The notes below the pieces were generated by a model. The model saw only the letters and a program-made list of their open reading frames with translations, was not told the DNA's origin and searched no databases. Shown piece by piece: positions 42,807-51,584 of a stretch of 64,000 bases of DNA. The stretch is from Syntrophales bacterium (GTDB taxonomy: Bacteria; Desulfobacterota; Syntrophia; Syntrophales; PHBD01), in NCBI GenBank assembly GCA_035363115.1, contig DAOSEM010000001.1:1178001-1242000 (forward strand), written 5' to 3'. Each line of letters opens with the position of its first letter. Position 1 is the stretch's first letter. Position numbers and translations under genes: made by a program.

Positions 42807-44603
42807 TCAGTCCGTGTCGGACTTCAGGACCGCCAGGAAGGCGCTCTGGGGGATGCTGACATTTCCCACCATCTTCATGCGCTTCTTGCCTTTTTTCTGC
42901 TTTTCCAGGAGTTTCCGCTTCCGCGTGATGTCGCCTCCGTAGCACTTGGCGGTGACGTCCTTCCGGAAGGGGGAGATGGTGCTCCGGGAGATGATCTCGC
43001 CTCCGATGGCCCCCTGGATGGCGATCTTGAACATCTGCCGGGGGATCTCGTCCTTCAGGCGGTCGCAGGCCAGGACGCCTCTTGCCCGGGCCCGGTCGCG
43101 GTGGACGATCTGGGAGAGGGCGTCGACCTTCTCCCCGTTCACCAGGATGTCCAGGAGCGCCAGGTTGCTCTCGCGGTAGTCGATCACGTCGTAATCGAAG
43201 GAGCCGTACCCCTGGGTGATCGACTTGAAGCGGTCGTAGAAGTCATAGATGACCTCCGCCAGGGGCATCTCGTAGGTCAGCTCGGCCCGTCCCGGGCTCG
43301 GGTAGTTCAGAGTCGAGTTGACGGCCCGCTTCTCCATGCAGAGTTTCATGACGGCGCCCAGGTAACGCTCCGGGAGCATCATCATCGCCCGGATGAAGGG
43401 CTCCTCGGAGCTTTCGATGGAGATGGGGTCCGGGTAGTGGGACGGATTGTCCACGTCGACGACGGATCCGTCCTTCAGGGTGAATCGATAGCGGACCGAG
43501 GGGACCGAGAGGATGATGGAGAGGTCGAATTCCCGCTCCAGGCGCTCCTGGACCACGTCCAGATGGAGGAGCCCCAGGAATCCGCACCGGAACCCCTGGC
43601 CCAGGGCGACGGAGGAGTCTTTCTCGTAAATGAACGAGGCGTCGTTGAGCCGGTATTTCTCCAGCGCCACGGCCAGATCCTCGTAGTCGTCCGAGGCGAT
43701 GGGGTAGATGGAGGCGAAAACGACGGGCTTGACCTCCTTGAATCCGGGAAGGGGGGCGTCGCAGGGCCGGACGTCCAGGGTGATCGTGTCGCCCGTCTGT
43801 ACGTCAGCGACAGTCTTCACCCCGGCGATGATGTAGCCCACCTCGCCCGCCGAAAGGGCGGGCCGCTTTTCCCGGCTCAGCAGGAAACGTCCCACTTCCT
43901 CCACCCGGTAGGTTGTCCCGTTATACATGAAGCGGATCGTGTCCCCGCTCTTCACCGTGCCGTCGAAGACCCGGCAGTGGATGACGGTGCCTCGGAAGGC
44001 GTCGTACTGGGCGTCGAAGATCAGGGCCGCCAGGGGGGCCTCCGGGTTTCCCCGGGGCGGCGGGATCCGCTCCACCACGGCCTCCAGGATCGCCTCGATG
44101 CCGATGCCCTCCTTGGCGGAACAGCGCAATGCATGGTCGGGATTCAGCCCCAGCTCCGCGTCGATCTGTTCCAGGACGCGCTCCACGTCTGCCGCGGGCA
44201 GGTCGATCTTGTTGATGACCGGGATGATCTCCAGGTCGTGCTCCAGAGCCAGGTACAGGTTGGCCAGGGTCTGGGCCTGGACGCCCTGGGCCGCGTCGAC
44301 GAGGAGCAGGACGCCCTCGCAGGATGCGAGAGAGCGGGAGACTTCGTAGGAGAAGTCCACGTGTCCCGGTGTGTCGATCAGGTTGAGCACGTAGTCCCGG
44401 CCGTCTTTCGCCCGGTAGGGCAGGGTGATGGCCTGGCTCTTGATCGTGATGCCCCGTTCCCGTTCAATGTCCATATTGTCGAGGATCTGATCCTGGAAAT
44501 TCCGGTCGTCGCAGACGCCGGTATGCTGGATCAGCCGGTCCGCCAGGGTGGACTTGCCGTGGTCGATATGGGCGATGATGCTGAAATTGCGGATGGTTTC
44601 CAT
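42807..44603 (-). CDS. lepA: elongation factor 4 (LepA)
   Basis: LepA is a ribosomal GTPase that aids ribosome biogenesis and translation under stress. It has 598 residues, with G1 AHIDHGKSTLADRL, G3 DTPGHVDF, G4 NKID, and the family C-terminal domain rich in basic residues (KRKLLEKQKKGKKRMKMVG). The start follows AAGGGAG by 6-7 bases. The next gene is hemW. Confidence 0.97.
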   Translation of the reverse strand: METIRNFSIIAHIDHGKSTLADRLIQHTGVCDDRNFQDQILDNMDIERERGITIKSQAITLPYRAKDGRDYVLNLIDTPGHVDFSYEVSRSLASCEGVLLLVDAAQGVQAQTLANLYLALEHDLEIIPVINKIDLPAADVERVLEQIDAELGLNPDHALRCSAKEGIGIEAILEAVVERIPPPRGNPEAPLAALIFDAQYDAFRGTVIHCRVFDGTVKSGDTIRFMYNGTTYRVEEVGRFLLSREKRPALSAGEVGYIIAGVKTVADVQTGDTITLDVRPCDAPLPGFKEVKPVVFASIYPIASDDYEDLAVALEKYRLNDASFIYEKDSSVALGQGFRCGFLGLLHLDVVQERLEREFDLSIILSVPSVRYRFTLKDGSVVDVDNPSHYPDPISIESSEEPFIRAMMMLPERYLGAVMKLCMEKRAVNSTLNYPSPGRAELTYEMPLAEVIYDFYDRFKSITQGYGSFDYDVIDYRESNLALLDILVNGEKVDALSQIVHRDRARARGVLACDRLKDEIPRQMFKIAIQGAIGGEIISRSTISPFRKDVTAKCYGGDITRKRKLLEKQKKGKKRMKMVGNVSIPQSAFLAVLKSDTD

Positions 44604-44928
44604 AAGCTCCCTTCGAGGCGCCCTTCCTTACTAAAGCCGCGGGGTTTTGTCAATGCGTCCAGGGGGCCGGATGTCTTTGGTTTGGGTGGGGATAGAGCCG
44701 TCCTCTCCCGGGATCGGCACCTGCATGAACAACCATGATATTGTCGATTGCCCGGAGGAAAGGAGATACCGCCGGAGTCGGAAAACGATGCGGTTCCTCA
44801 CGGGGCAGGAAACGAGCAACTGGAAAACCGACGGATACATTCGCACGGGGCCGGGGCCGGCGGACATGCAGGTCTGTGCAGGAGTGAAAGCAACGTTTCC
44901 AGGCGGTTGCGAATCGCCGGTCGGAAGG
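44604..44928. other. gap between lepA and the lipoprotein gene
   Basis: About 325 bases upstream of lepA and downstream of the lipoprotein gene. The lepA promoter must be here on the minus strand, but no convincing -35/-10 was found; a 78-codon minus frame (44631-44867) lacks a start signal and is not called. Confidence 0.4.
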
Positions 44929-45843
44929 TCAGGGCGCCTTCTGAAAGCTCACTGTCATGGGATTCTTGAGCTCGAACTTCAGTCCCTCGACCTTCTGGAA
45001 CAGCGCCTTCATGTCGGCGAAGGACTCGGGCTTCCCGGCGGTCATCTTCTGCATCAGGTCCTTGTTTCCAAGGATCTTCTCGAAATCGAGATCCATGAGG
45101 GTGATGTCCCCGCCCTGCCGCCAGGTGGCGTTGGTTTTGACGATGGAACCCTCGATCCGGACGGAGACGCTCATCCGCATGCCCTTGAAGAGGGCCTGCA
45201 TCATCTCGAGGGTTTTGGGATCCATGGGCTGCTCCGGAGCGGTGGTCTCTTTCCTGGCAGAGTCCTTGGACTCCTTCTCTTTGCTCTGGTCCTTGGACTT
45301 CTCCGGCAGGTGGACGGTCAGCAGGGCCGGGGTGCCGGTCGCGGCCCTTGTGAACTCGAAATGAATGGCGTCGTCGGCGCTTTCTTTTTCTTCCGGTTTG
45401 CCCTCCGGGGCGGCCGTTCCGCGGTTCTTGTCCTTGCCGATCCGGATCTGGCGAATATCGTCAAAAGCGTATACGGCACGGTAGCCCGCCGCCTCTTCCG
45501 TCTTCTCCGGCACGGCCGACACGAAGCGGACGCCGGAACCGAACAGGGCCGATTTCTTCTTGGCGTCCTCCATCATCTTGGCGATCTCATCCGGTTTCTC
45601 CGCTTTCTTCTCTTTAGCGGTGTCATTCTTCGGACCGGTGTCCGCTTTCTCCTCGGTGCTCCCCTTCTCTCCCGCATCCGCCATGCTCTCCATGAATTCC
45701 CGGACGGTGTTGGAGACGAGAAGCTTCTCCTCGATGGTTCCGGTTCCGTCGGGACGCACGGAAATCCGGATGTCGTCCTGGACGCATCCCTGCAGCAGCA
45801 TGGGCAGCAGGGCGATGAAGCCGACGGTGATCAAGCGTTTCAT
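44929..45843 (-). CDS. low-complexity lipoprotein of unknown function
   Basis: The N-terminus MKRLITVGFIALLPMLLQGC is a lipoprotein signal, lipobox LQGC. ATG 45843 follows GGGAGG by about 4 bases; the longer frame (to 45918) is rejected because it precedes the signal. After the signal the sequence reads VQDDIRISVRPDGTGTIEEK, then long Lys/Glu-rich linkers (for example TEEKADTGPKNDTAKEKKAE) and another near residue 195-220. Its sole non-linker text, FVSAVPEKTEEAAGYRAVYA and later MSVSVRIEGSIVKTN, is not a family I know. It may be a cell-envelope protein. Confidence 0.65.
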   Translation of the reverse strand: MKRLITVGFIALLPMLLQGCVQDDIRISVRPDGTGTIEEKLLVSNTVREFMESMADAGEKGSTEEKADTGPKNDTAKEKKAEKPDEIAKMMEDAKKKSALFGSGVRFVSAVPEKTEEAAGYRAVYAFDDIRQIRIGKDKNRGTAAPEGKPEEKESADDAIHFEFTRAATGTPALLTVHLPEKSKDQSKEKESKDSARKETTAPEQPMDPKTLEMMQALFKGMRMSVSVRIEGSIVKTNATWRQGGDITLMDLDFEKILGNKDLMQKMTAGKPESFADMKALFQKVEGLKFELKNPMTVSFQKAP

Positions 45844-45917
45844 GGGACCTCCCGGAACCTTCGATATGATTAGGGACGGAATGAAATTCCTTTCATCATA
45901 AAACCATGATGCAGGCA

Positions 45918-45951
45918 AGAAAAGAAAAGCCCTCCCGGAGACCGGGAGGGC
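45918..45951 (-). terminator. intrinsic terminator after adk
   Basis: A perfect 10-bp stem (GCCCTCCCGG, 45929-45938, and CCGGGAGGGC, 45942-45951) with a three-base loop, followed on the minus strand by TTTTCTTTTCTT. Confidence 0.85.
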
Positions 45952-45982
45952 CAGATGTTTCCAAACAGGGAGCGAGAAGCGG

Positions 45983-46657
45983 TTATGCCAGTTTCTTCAG
46001 CAGGTCTTCGGACACTTCCTTGACGCCGGCCGTTCCGTCCACTCCGATGACTTTGGTGCGCTCCTTGAAGTAGTTCACCGCCGCCAGCGAGCCCGTTTTC
46101 GTGTCGTAGTAGATGCCGTGACGCTTGTCGATGGCGTCCTCGTCCTGGTCGTCGGCCCGGGCCGTCAGGGTCTCGCAGCCGCAGACCCGGCACACCGGCT
46201 TGCCGTCCTTCTCGGCCGGCTTGATGGCGTCGATGAAGATGTTGTTGGGATGGTTGTTGTCGTTGGCGCAGAGCCTCCGTCCCATGATGCGCTGCTTGGC
46301 GATCTTCCGGTCCAGGAGGATCTCAATGACGAAGTCGAGCTTCATGCCCGCTGCCTGCAGGGCCTTCCAGAGGGCCTCCGCCTGGGCCAGGTTTCTCGGG
46401 AAGCCGTCCAGGAGCCAGCCCTTCTTGCAGTCGTCTTCCTGAAGGCGGCTCAGGATCATGGGAACGGTGATCTCGTCGGGGACCAGTTCTCCCTTGTCGA
46501 TGAAGGCCTTTGCCTTCATGCCCAGTTCCGTACCGCCCTTGATGTTCTGGCGGAAGATAACTCCTGTCTCGATGTGGGGCACGCCGAACTTCTTCTGGAC
46601 GATGGCGCCCTGGGTGCCTTTGCCGCTGCCGTTGGGTCCGAAAATAAGAATGTTCAT
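45983..46657 (-). CDS. adk: adenylate kinase
   Basis: Adenylate kinase interconverts ADP, ATP and AMP. The 224-residue protein starts MNILIFGPNGSGKGTQ, a P-loop with Asn and Ser where most have Pro and Ala, then DGFPRNLAQA (AMP site). The lid carries Cys and His (RRLCANDNNHPNN, then CRVCGCETLT), suggesting a zinc-bearing lid. ATG 46657 follows AAAGGAG by 7 bases; the frame's further 40 residues are not family. A terminator follows. Confidence 0.93.
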   Translation of the reverse strand: MNILIFGPNGSGKGTQGAIVQKKFGVPHIETGVIFRQNIKGGTELGMKAKAFIDKGELVPDEITVPMILSRLQEDDCKKGWLLDGFPRNLAQAEALWKALQAAGMKLDFVIEILLDRKIAKQRIMGRRLCANDNNHPNNIFIDAIKPAEKDGKPVCRVCGCETLTARADDQDEDAIDKRHGIYYDTKTGSLAAVNYFKERTKVIGVDGTAGVKEVSEDLLKKLA

Positions 46658-46798
46658 GCGGGAACTCCTTTCGTCTTTATGAGACCCCGGAATACTTCCG
46701 GATCCGACTCGCGGCGTCGGACTCTTTTGGTTGGGATTCTCCGGGGGGACTCTGCGGTGCGGGAGCCTTATAACCAATCCGGGTCAAGTTGGCAACGG

Positions 46799-46822
46799 GA
46801 AAATGCGGCGGACCGCCGCATC
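46799..46822 (-). terminator. weak hairpin after the zinc-ribbon gene
   Basis: ATGCGGC (46803-46809) and GCCGCAT (46815-46821) form a 7-bp stem followed on the minus strand by TTTCCC, so only three T. Confidence 0.45.
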
Positions 46823-46834
46823 GGCTCAGTGGCC

Positions 46835-47026
46835 TCAGCCGGGGCTGCAGGAGGTAGCGGCGCAGGATCCGCAGCCCGATTTTCCTCCGGCGAAGGCCGA
46901 CATCAGTTTTCGGATCTTCTTCGATCGGCAGGACGGGCAGGAGAGATCCGATTCCCGGTCGCTCGGGCGGACCAGGAGTTCAAAGTGCTCTTTGCATCTC
47001 CGGCATTCGTATTCGTAGATGGGCAT
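46835..47026 (-). CDS. FmdB-type zinc ribbon protein
   Basis: A 63-residue protein beginning MPIYEYECRRCKEHFELLV, with CxxC at residues 8-11 and LSCPSCRSK later, the classic FmdB regulatory-protein zinc ribbon. The tail GGKSGCGSCAATSCSPG is Cys-rich, as in many family members. The start ATG 47026 is set by the family; the purine-rich AAGGAA lies farther upstream than usual. Function is unclear; possibly transcriptional or metal related. Confidence 0.88.
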   Translation of the reverse strand: MPIYEYECRRCKEHFELLVRPSDRESDLSCPSCRSKKIRKLMSAFAGGKSGCGSCAATSCSPG

Positions 47027-47299
47027 GGCGGTTTCTTGGTTTCCTTTGGATTTTCCCGAGTCGGAATCGCCCGTGACGACGGCTTCCCGTTCCTGGGAAT
47101 GGCTGAAATGTATGGTACTGACTGCGAAATGTCAAGAATTCCGGGTTCCGGTGGAGGACGGTCTGGCGATGGGCGGGAGACGGATGCCCGGCTTCGGAAC
47201 TCCCTGCGTTGACGCCGTCCGGACCCTGTGGTACAAAGCCTGCCGGCGGATCCCGGAGGCGGCAGGCGACCCGGGAAAACACCCGCCAGGAGGCTTTTC

Positions 47300-48481
47300 A
47301 TGGCCATCTCCCGGAAGATCCAATCTTTCATTTCCCAGTCTTCCTGGATCCGCAAAATGTTCGAAGAGGGCGTCCGGCTCAGGCAGATCCATGGCGCCGA
47401 GAACGTCTACGACTTCAGCCTCGGGAACCCGAACGTGGACCCCCCGGCGGTCTTCAAGGAAGAACTGCGGCGGCTGGCAACACAGGTAACAGAAGGAATG
47501 CACGGCTACATGCCCAATGCCGGCTACCCGGATACCCGCCGGGCCGTGGCAGACCATCTCTCCGGGGTTCACGGGATTGCCCTGACGGCGGATCACGTCG
47601 TCATGACCTGCGGGGCCGGCGGCGCGCTCAACGTCATCCTGAAATCGCTCCTGGACCCGGGGGACGAGGTTGTAGTCCCGACCCCCTTCTTCGTGGAGTA
47701 TCGCTTTTATGCGGACAACGCGGGCGGAGTCCTGAAGCTTGTTCCGACGAAACCCGACTTTTCGCTGGACCTGGAAGCCATGGCCGCGGCTGTCAACGAC
47801 AAGACGAAGGTCGTCCTCATCAACTCGCCCAACAATCCGACCGGCCGCGTTTACGACGAGGCCTCCATCGGCGCCCTCGCAAAGCTGTTGAAGGAAAAAA
47901 GCCGGGACCTGGGGAGGCCGGTCTATCTTGTGTCCGACGAGCCCTACCGGGAGCTGGTCTATGACGGCGTCAAGGTCCCCAGCATCCTGGCAGCGTACGG
48001 AAACAGCATCGTGGCGACGTCTTACTCGAAGAGCCTTTCCCTTCCGGGGGAGAGGATCGGCTTCATCGCCGTCAGCCCTTCCGCCGAGCCGATGGAAGAC
48101 CTCCTGGGGGCCCTGGTCCTGTGCAACCGCATCCTCGGCTTCGTCAACGCCCCCGCCCTGATGCAGCGGGTGATCGCCTGCCTCCAGGGAGTCCAGGTGG
48201 ACGCGGGCATCTACCAGAGAAAACGGGACCTCCTGTACGAGGGGCTCGTCAAGGCTGGCTACGAGGTGACGAAACCGGAGGGGGCCTTCTATCTCTTTCC
48301 CAGAAGCCCCATTGAAGACGACGTGGCCTTTGTCCGAGCCCTGCAGGAAAAGCGGATCCTGACCGTGCCCGGAAGTGGCTTCGGCGGTCCCGGGCATTTC
48401 CGCATCGCCTACTGCGTCGATGACCGGACCATCTCAGGCGCCATGGACGGATTCGCCGAGGTCCGGCGCGCATATCGCTGA
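47300..48481 (+). CDS. PLP-dependent class I/II aminotransferase
   Basis: A 393-residue fold-type I enzyme. NSPNNPTGRVYDEA and SDEPYRELVYDG are the family blocks; the PLP lysine is in SYSKSLSLPGERIGF. C-terminal residues RIAYCVDD are typical of aspartate/tyrosine-type aminotransferases. ATG 47300 follows AGGAGG by 6 bases and the longer frame from 47228 is rejected. The amino-acid substrate cannot be read from sequence. A hairpin follows, and nrdD next on the same strand. Confidence 0.92.
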   Translation: MAISRKIQSFISQSSWIRKMFEEGVRLRQIHGAENVYDFSLGNPNVDPPAVFKEELRRLATQVTEGMHGYMPNAGYPDTRRAVADHLSGVHGIALTADHVVMTCGAGGALNVILKSLLDPGDEVVVPTPFFVEYRFYADNAGGVLKLVPTKPDFSLDLEAMAAAVNDKTKVVLINSPNNPTGRVYDEASIGALAKLLKEKSRDLGRPVYLVSDEPYRELVYDGVKVPSILAAYGNSIVATSYSKSLSLPGERIGFIAVSPSAEPMEDLLGALVLCNRILGFVNAPALMQRVIACLQGVQVDAGIYQRKRDLLYEGLVKAGYEVTKPEGAFYLFPRSPIEDDVAFVRALQEKRILTVPGSGFGGPGHFRIAYCVDDRTISGAMDGFAEVRRAYR

Positions 48482-48485
48482 AAAA

Positions 48486-48528
48486 AAGCCGGGAGCGGTT
48501 TCTTCCACTGCTCCCGGCTTCCTTAACC
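48486..48528 (+). terminator. terminator after the aminotransferase
   Basis: An 11-bp stem AAGCCGGGAGC (48486-48496) and GCTCCCGGCTT (48510-48520); T-run is interrupted (CCTTAACC). Confidence 0.6.
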
Positions 48529-48613
48529 TTCCGGTTTCCTTCCGGAAACGAAAAGATCTCCCTTCCCCGGGGACAGGCTGCTCCTTCCCCACTCTCCTTT
48601 TTCCCCTTGATTG

Positions 48614-48661
48614 CACCAATATGTAGTGGTAAAAGGGAGCCTCTACCCCAATATGTTGGGT
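48614..48661 (+). promoter_or_regulatory. two candidate NrdR boxes before nrdD
   Basis: Two palindromic 16-base sites, CACCAATATGTAGTGG (48614-48629) and CCCCAATATGTTGGGT (48646-48661), share the CAATATGT core and are exactly 32 bases apart (about three helical turns). This resembles paired NrdR boxes that repress ribonucleotide reductase genes. The second lies 55 bases before the nrdD start. Confidence 0.7.
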
Positions 48662-48715
48662 GAATCTTCGTTATTCCAATCATCGGTCCATATATAAAAA
48701 GCGGAGGGAATTTCC

Positions 48716-50806
48716 ATGCGTGGGAAGATCAGGAAGCGGGACGGGCGGCTCGTCAAGTTCAACGCCGAGAAGATCACGAACGCCATCGCCAGGGCCGGGG
48801 AGGCGACGGGGGAATTCGACGAGAAGGCCGCCCGCAAGCTCACCATCCGGGTCCTCAACCTGGCGGAAAAACTCTACAACGGCAACATCATGACCGTGGA
48901 GGACGCCCAGGACATCGTCGAGGAGGTGCTTCTCGATTCCCCCTACCGCAAGACCGCCAAGGCCTACATCATCTACCGGGACCAGCATGCCCGGTTGCGG
49001 GAAATCACCCAGAAGATGGAAGTGGACCTGGTCGACCAGTACCTGAAGAAAAAGGATTGGAAGATCAATGAGAACAGCAATATGGACTATTCCCTCCAGG
49101 GGCTCAACAATTACATCTCCTCGGAGGTGAGCAAGGTTTACTGGCTGAACGAGATCTATTCTCCGGAGATCCGCAAGGCCCACTCGGACGGGGATTTCCA
49201 TATCCACGACCTCTCCCTCCTGTCGGTCTACTGCGTCGGCTGGGACCTCTACGACCTGCTCCTGGAAGGCTTCCGCGGCGTCTCCGGGAAGGTGGAGAGC
49301 CGGCCCGCGAAGCACCTTCGGAGCGCCCTGGGGCAGATCGTCAACTTCTTCTACACCCTCCAGGGCGAGGCTGCGGGCGCACAGGCCTTCTCCAATTTCG
49401 ACACCCTGCTGGCGCCCTTCATTCGCTATGACGGCCTCCAATACATGGAAATCAAGCAAGCCCTCCAGGAGTTCATCTTCAACATCAACGTCCCCACCCG
49501 GGTGGGCTTCCAGACGCCCTTCACGAACGTCACCCTCGACGTGACGGTGCCCCGGTACTACCGGGACCAGTCCGTCATCATCGGCGGCCAGCCCCAGGCG
49601 GATGTCTACGGGGAGTTTCAGGCGGAGATGAATCTCTTCAATCGGGCCTTCCTGGAGGTCATGGCGGAAGGGGACGCCAAGGGGCGGGTGTTTACATTTC
49701 CTATTCCGACCTACAACGTCACGAAGAATTTCAACTGGGAAGACCCGAACCTCGCCAGCCTCTGGGAGATGACGGCCAAGTACGGCGTTCCCTACTTCTC
49801 CAACTTCATCAACTCCGACATGAATCCGGAGGATGCCCGGAGCATGTGCTGCCGGCTCCGCATCGACAACCGGGAGCTGGAGAAGCGGGGCGGCGGGCTT
49901 TTCGGCTCCAATCCCCTGACGGGCTCCATCGGCGTCATCACCATCAACATGCCCCGGATCGGTTACCTGTCCAATTCGGAGGACGAGTACCTCCAGCGCC
50001 TGGAGCGGCTGATGAGCGTCGCCCGGGAGTGCCTGGAAACAAAGCGCAAGGTCCTGGAGAAGTTCACCGACGGGAACCTGTACCCCTACACGAGGCACTA
50101 CCTGCGCAAGATCAAAGAGCGCTTCGGCGAGTACTGGAAGAACCACTTCTCCACCATCGGCCTGGTGGGGATGAACGAAGCCTGCCAGAACCTCCTGGGA
50201 GAAAACCTCGCCAGTCCCGAAGGCCAGAGATTTACAAAGAAGGTCCTCGACTTCATGCGGGACCGGCTGGTTCACTTCCAGCGCCAGACGGGAAACAACT
50301 ACAACCTGGAATCGACGCCCGCCGAGGGGACCAGCTACCGGCTGGCCAAGATCGACAAGGAAAAGTATCCCGAGATCCTCTGCGCCAACGAGCGGCGCTA
50401 CCAGGAAGAGAAGGCGGAGCCCTTCTACACGAACTCGACCCAGCTTCCGGTGAATTATACCGACGACATCTTCGAGGCCCTGGACCTGCAGGACGAGATC
50501 CAGTCCAAGTACACGGGAGGAACCGTCTTTCATACGTTTGCCGGGGAGCGCGTCGACGATCCGGAGGCGGTCAAGAGCCTCGTCCGAAAAGTCTGCACTC
50601 GCTATCACCTTCCGTACCTGACCTTTACACCCACCTTCAGCGTCTGCCCGTCCCACGGGTACCTGAAGGGGGAGCAGGAGGAATGTCCGGAGTGCCAGTC
50701 GCCCTGCGAGATCTATTCCCGTGTGGTGGGATACCTGCGGCCGGTCCAGCAGTGGAATAAAGGGAAGCAGGCGGAGTTCCAGCTGAGAAGGGAATACGGG
50801 TTCTGA
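48716..50806 (+). CDS. nrdD: anaerobic ribonucleoside-triphosphate reductase
   Basis: This glycyl-radical enzyme makes dNTPs without oxygen. It has 696 residues, with an N-terminal ATP-cone (KIRKRDGRLVKFNAEKITNA) for allosteric control, and C-terminal VCPSHGY and CPECQSPC zinc ligands. The radical glycine is predicted at Gly672 in SRVVGYLRP. ATG follows GGAGGG by 8 bases. It precedes nrdG, as usual. The nearby NrdR boxes would control it. Confidence 0.97.
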   Translation: MRGKIRKRDGRLVKFNAEKITNAIARAGEATGEFDEKAARKLTIRVLNLAEKLYNGNIMTVEDAQDIVEEVLLDSPYRKTAKAYIIYRDQHARLREITQKMEVDLVDQYLKKKDWKINENSNMDYSLQGLNNYISSEVSKVYWLNEIYSPEIRKAHSDGDFHIHDLSLLSVYCVGWDLYDLLLEGFRGVSGKVESRPAKHLRSALGQIVNFFYTLQGEAAGAQAFSNFDTLLAPFIRYDGLQYMEIKQALQEFIFNINVPTRVGFQTPFTNVTLDVTVPRYYRDQSVIIGGQPQADVYGEFQAEMNLFNRAFLEVMAEGDAKGRVFTFPIPTYNVTKNFNWEDPNLASLWEMTAKYGVPYFSNFINSDMNPEDARSMCCRLRIDNRELEKRGGGLFGSNPLTGSIGVITINMPRIGYLSNSEDEYLQRLERLMSVARECLETKRKVLEKFTDGNLYPYTRHYLRKIKERFGEYWKNHFSTIGLVGMNEACQNLLGENLASPEGQRFTKKVLDFMRDRLVHFQRQTGNNYNLESTPAEGTSYRLAKIDKEKYPEILCANERRYQEEKAEPFYTNSTQLPVNYTDDIFEALDLQDEIQSKYTGGTVFHTFAGERVDDPEAVKSLVRKVCTRYHLPYLTFTPTFSVCPSHGYLKGEQEECPECQSPCEIYSRVVGYLRPVQQWNKGKQAEFQLRREYGF

Positions 50807-50837
50807 GCGGGCGGATGCGGGGAGTATCGCTCACGAC

Positions 50838-51524
50838 ATGAAAATCGGCGGATTTCAGAAAGTTTCCCTGATCGATTATCCCGGACGGATCGGTGCCGTC
50901 GTCTTCACGCAGGGATGCAATTTCCGCTGTCCCTTCTGCCATAACCCGGAGCTGGTCGATCCGGAGCGGTTCGAGCCCGTCCTGGACGAGGCGGAAATCC
51001 TCGGTTTCCTGGAGAAGCGGAGGGGCAAGCTGGACGGGGTGTCCATCACCGGCGGCGAGCCGACGCTCCAGCCGGACCTGGCGGCGTTCGCCGCCCGCCT
51101 GAAAGAGATGGAATTCCTGGTGAAGATCGACACCAACGGCTCGCGTCCGGAAGTCCTGAAGGATCTGGTCGAAGGGCGGCTGGTCGATTTCCTGGCCATG
51201 GACGTCAAGGGACCCCTGAGAAAGTACGATGTCCTGACGGGCGTCAGGAACAGCGGCAGGGACATCCGGGAGAGCATCGCCCTCATCATGGCCTCCGGTC
51301 TCCCCTGCGAATTCCGCACCACCGTTGTGCCTTCCCTCCTTGTCGAACGGGATTTCCGGGAAATCGGGAAACTCGTGGAGAAAGCCTCCCGTTTTGTGCT
51401 ACAGAGGTACGCGCGAACGAAACAGCTCGATCCCGCCGTTCCTCCACCCGGCGCCGAACCGCCGGACCTGGAGAAATGCGCGGAGATCCTGATGCAGCAT
51501 GTATCTCTGGTCCGGATCCGCTGA
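50838..51524 (+). CDS. nrdG: anaerobic ribonucleotide reductase-activating radical SAM protein
   Basis: NrdG forms the glycyl radical on NrdD with SAM. The 228-residue protein has CNFRCPFCHNPELV, the CxxxCxxC cluster motif, and ITGGEPTLQ. It starts 31 bases after nrdD and lacks its own strong ribosome-binding site, so it is probably translated from the same message. Together they form the sole ribonucleotide reductase visible here, an indicator of anaerobic life. Confidence 0.93.
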   Translation: MKIGGFQKVSLIDYPGRIGAVVFTQGCNFRCPFCHNPELVDPERFEPVLDEAEILGFLEKRRGKLDGVSITGGEPTLQPDLAAFAARLKEMEFLVKIDTNGSRPEVLKDLVEGRLVDFLAMDVKGPLRKYDVLTGVRNSGRDIRESIALIMASGLPCEFRTTVVPSLLVERDFREIGKLVEKASRFVLQRYARTKQLDPAVPPPGAEPPDLEKCAEILMQHVSLVRIR

Positions 51525-51584
51525 GTTCCGGTTTCTTCTCCCGAGTCGGCCGGTGGCGCCGGCAATCGCCCGTGAGGTATTTCC

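Noticed and set aside
43101..44738. 545-codon plus-strand frame opposite lepA
   Set aside because: Shadow frame over a gene with intact GTPase motifs.
44631..44867. 78-codon minus-strand frame upstream of lepA
   Set aside because: No ribosome-binding site and no recognisable family; composition resembles non-coding text.
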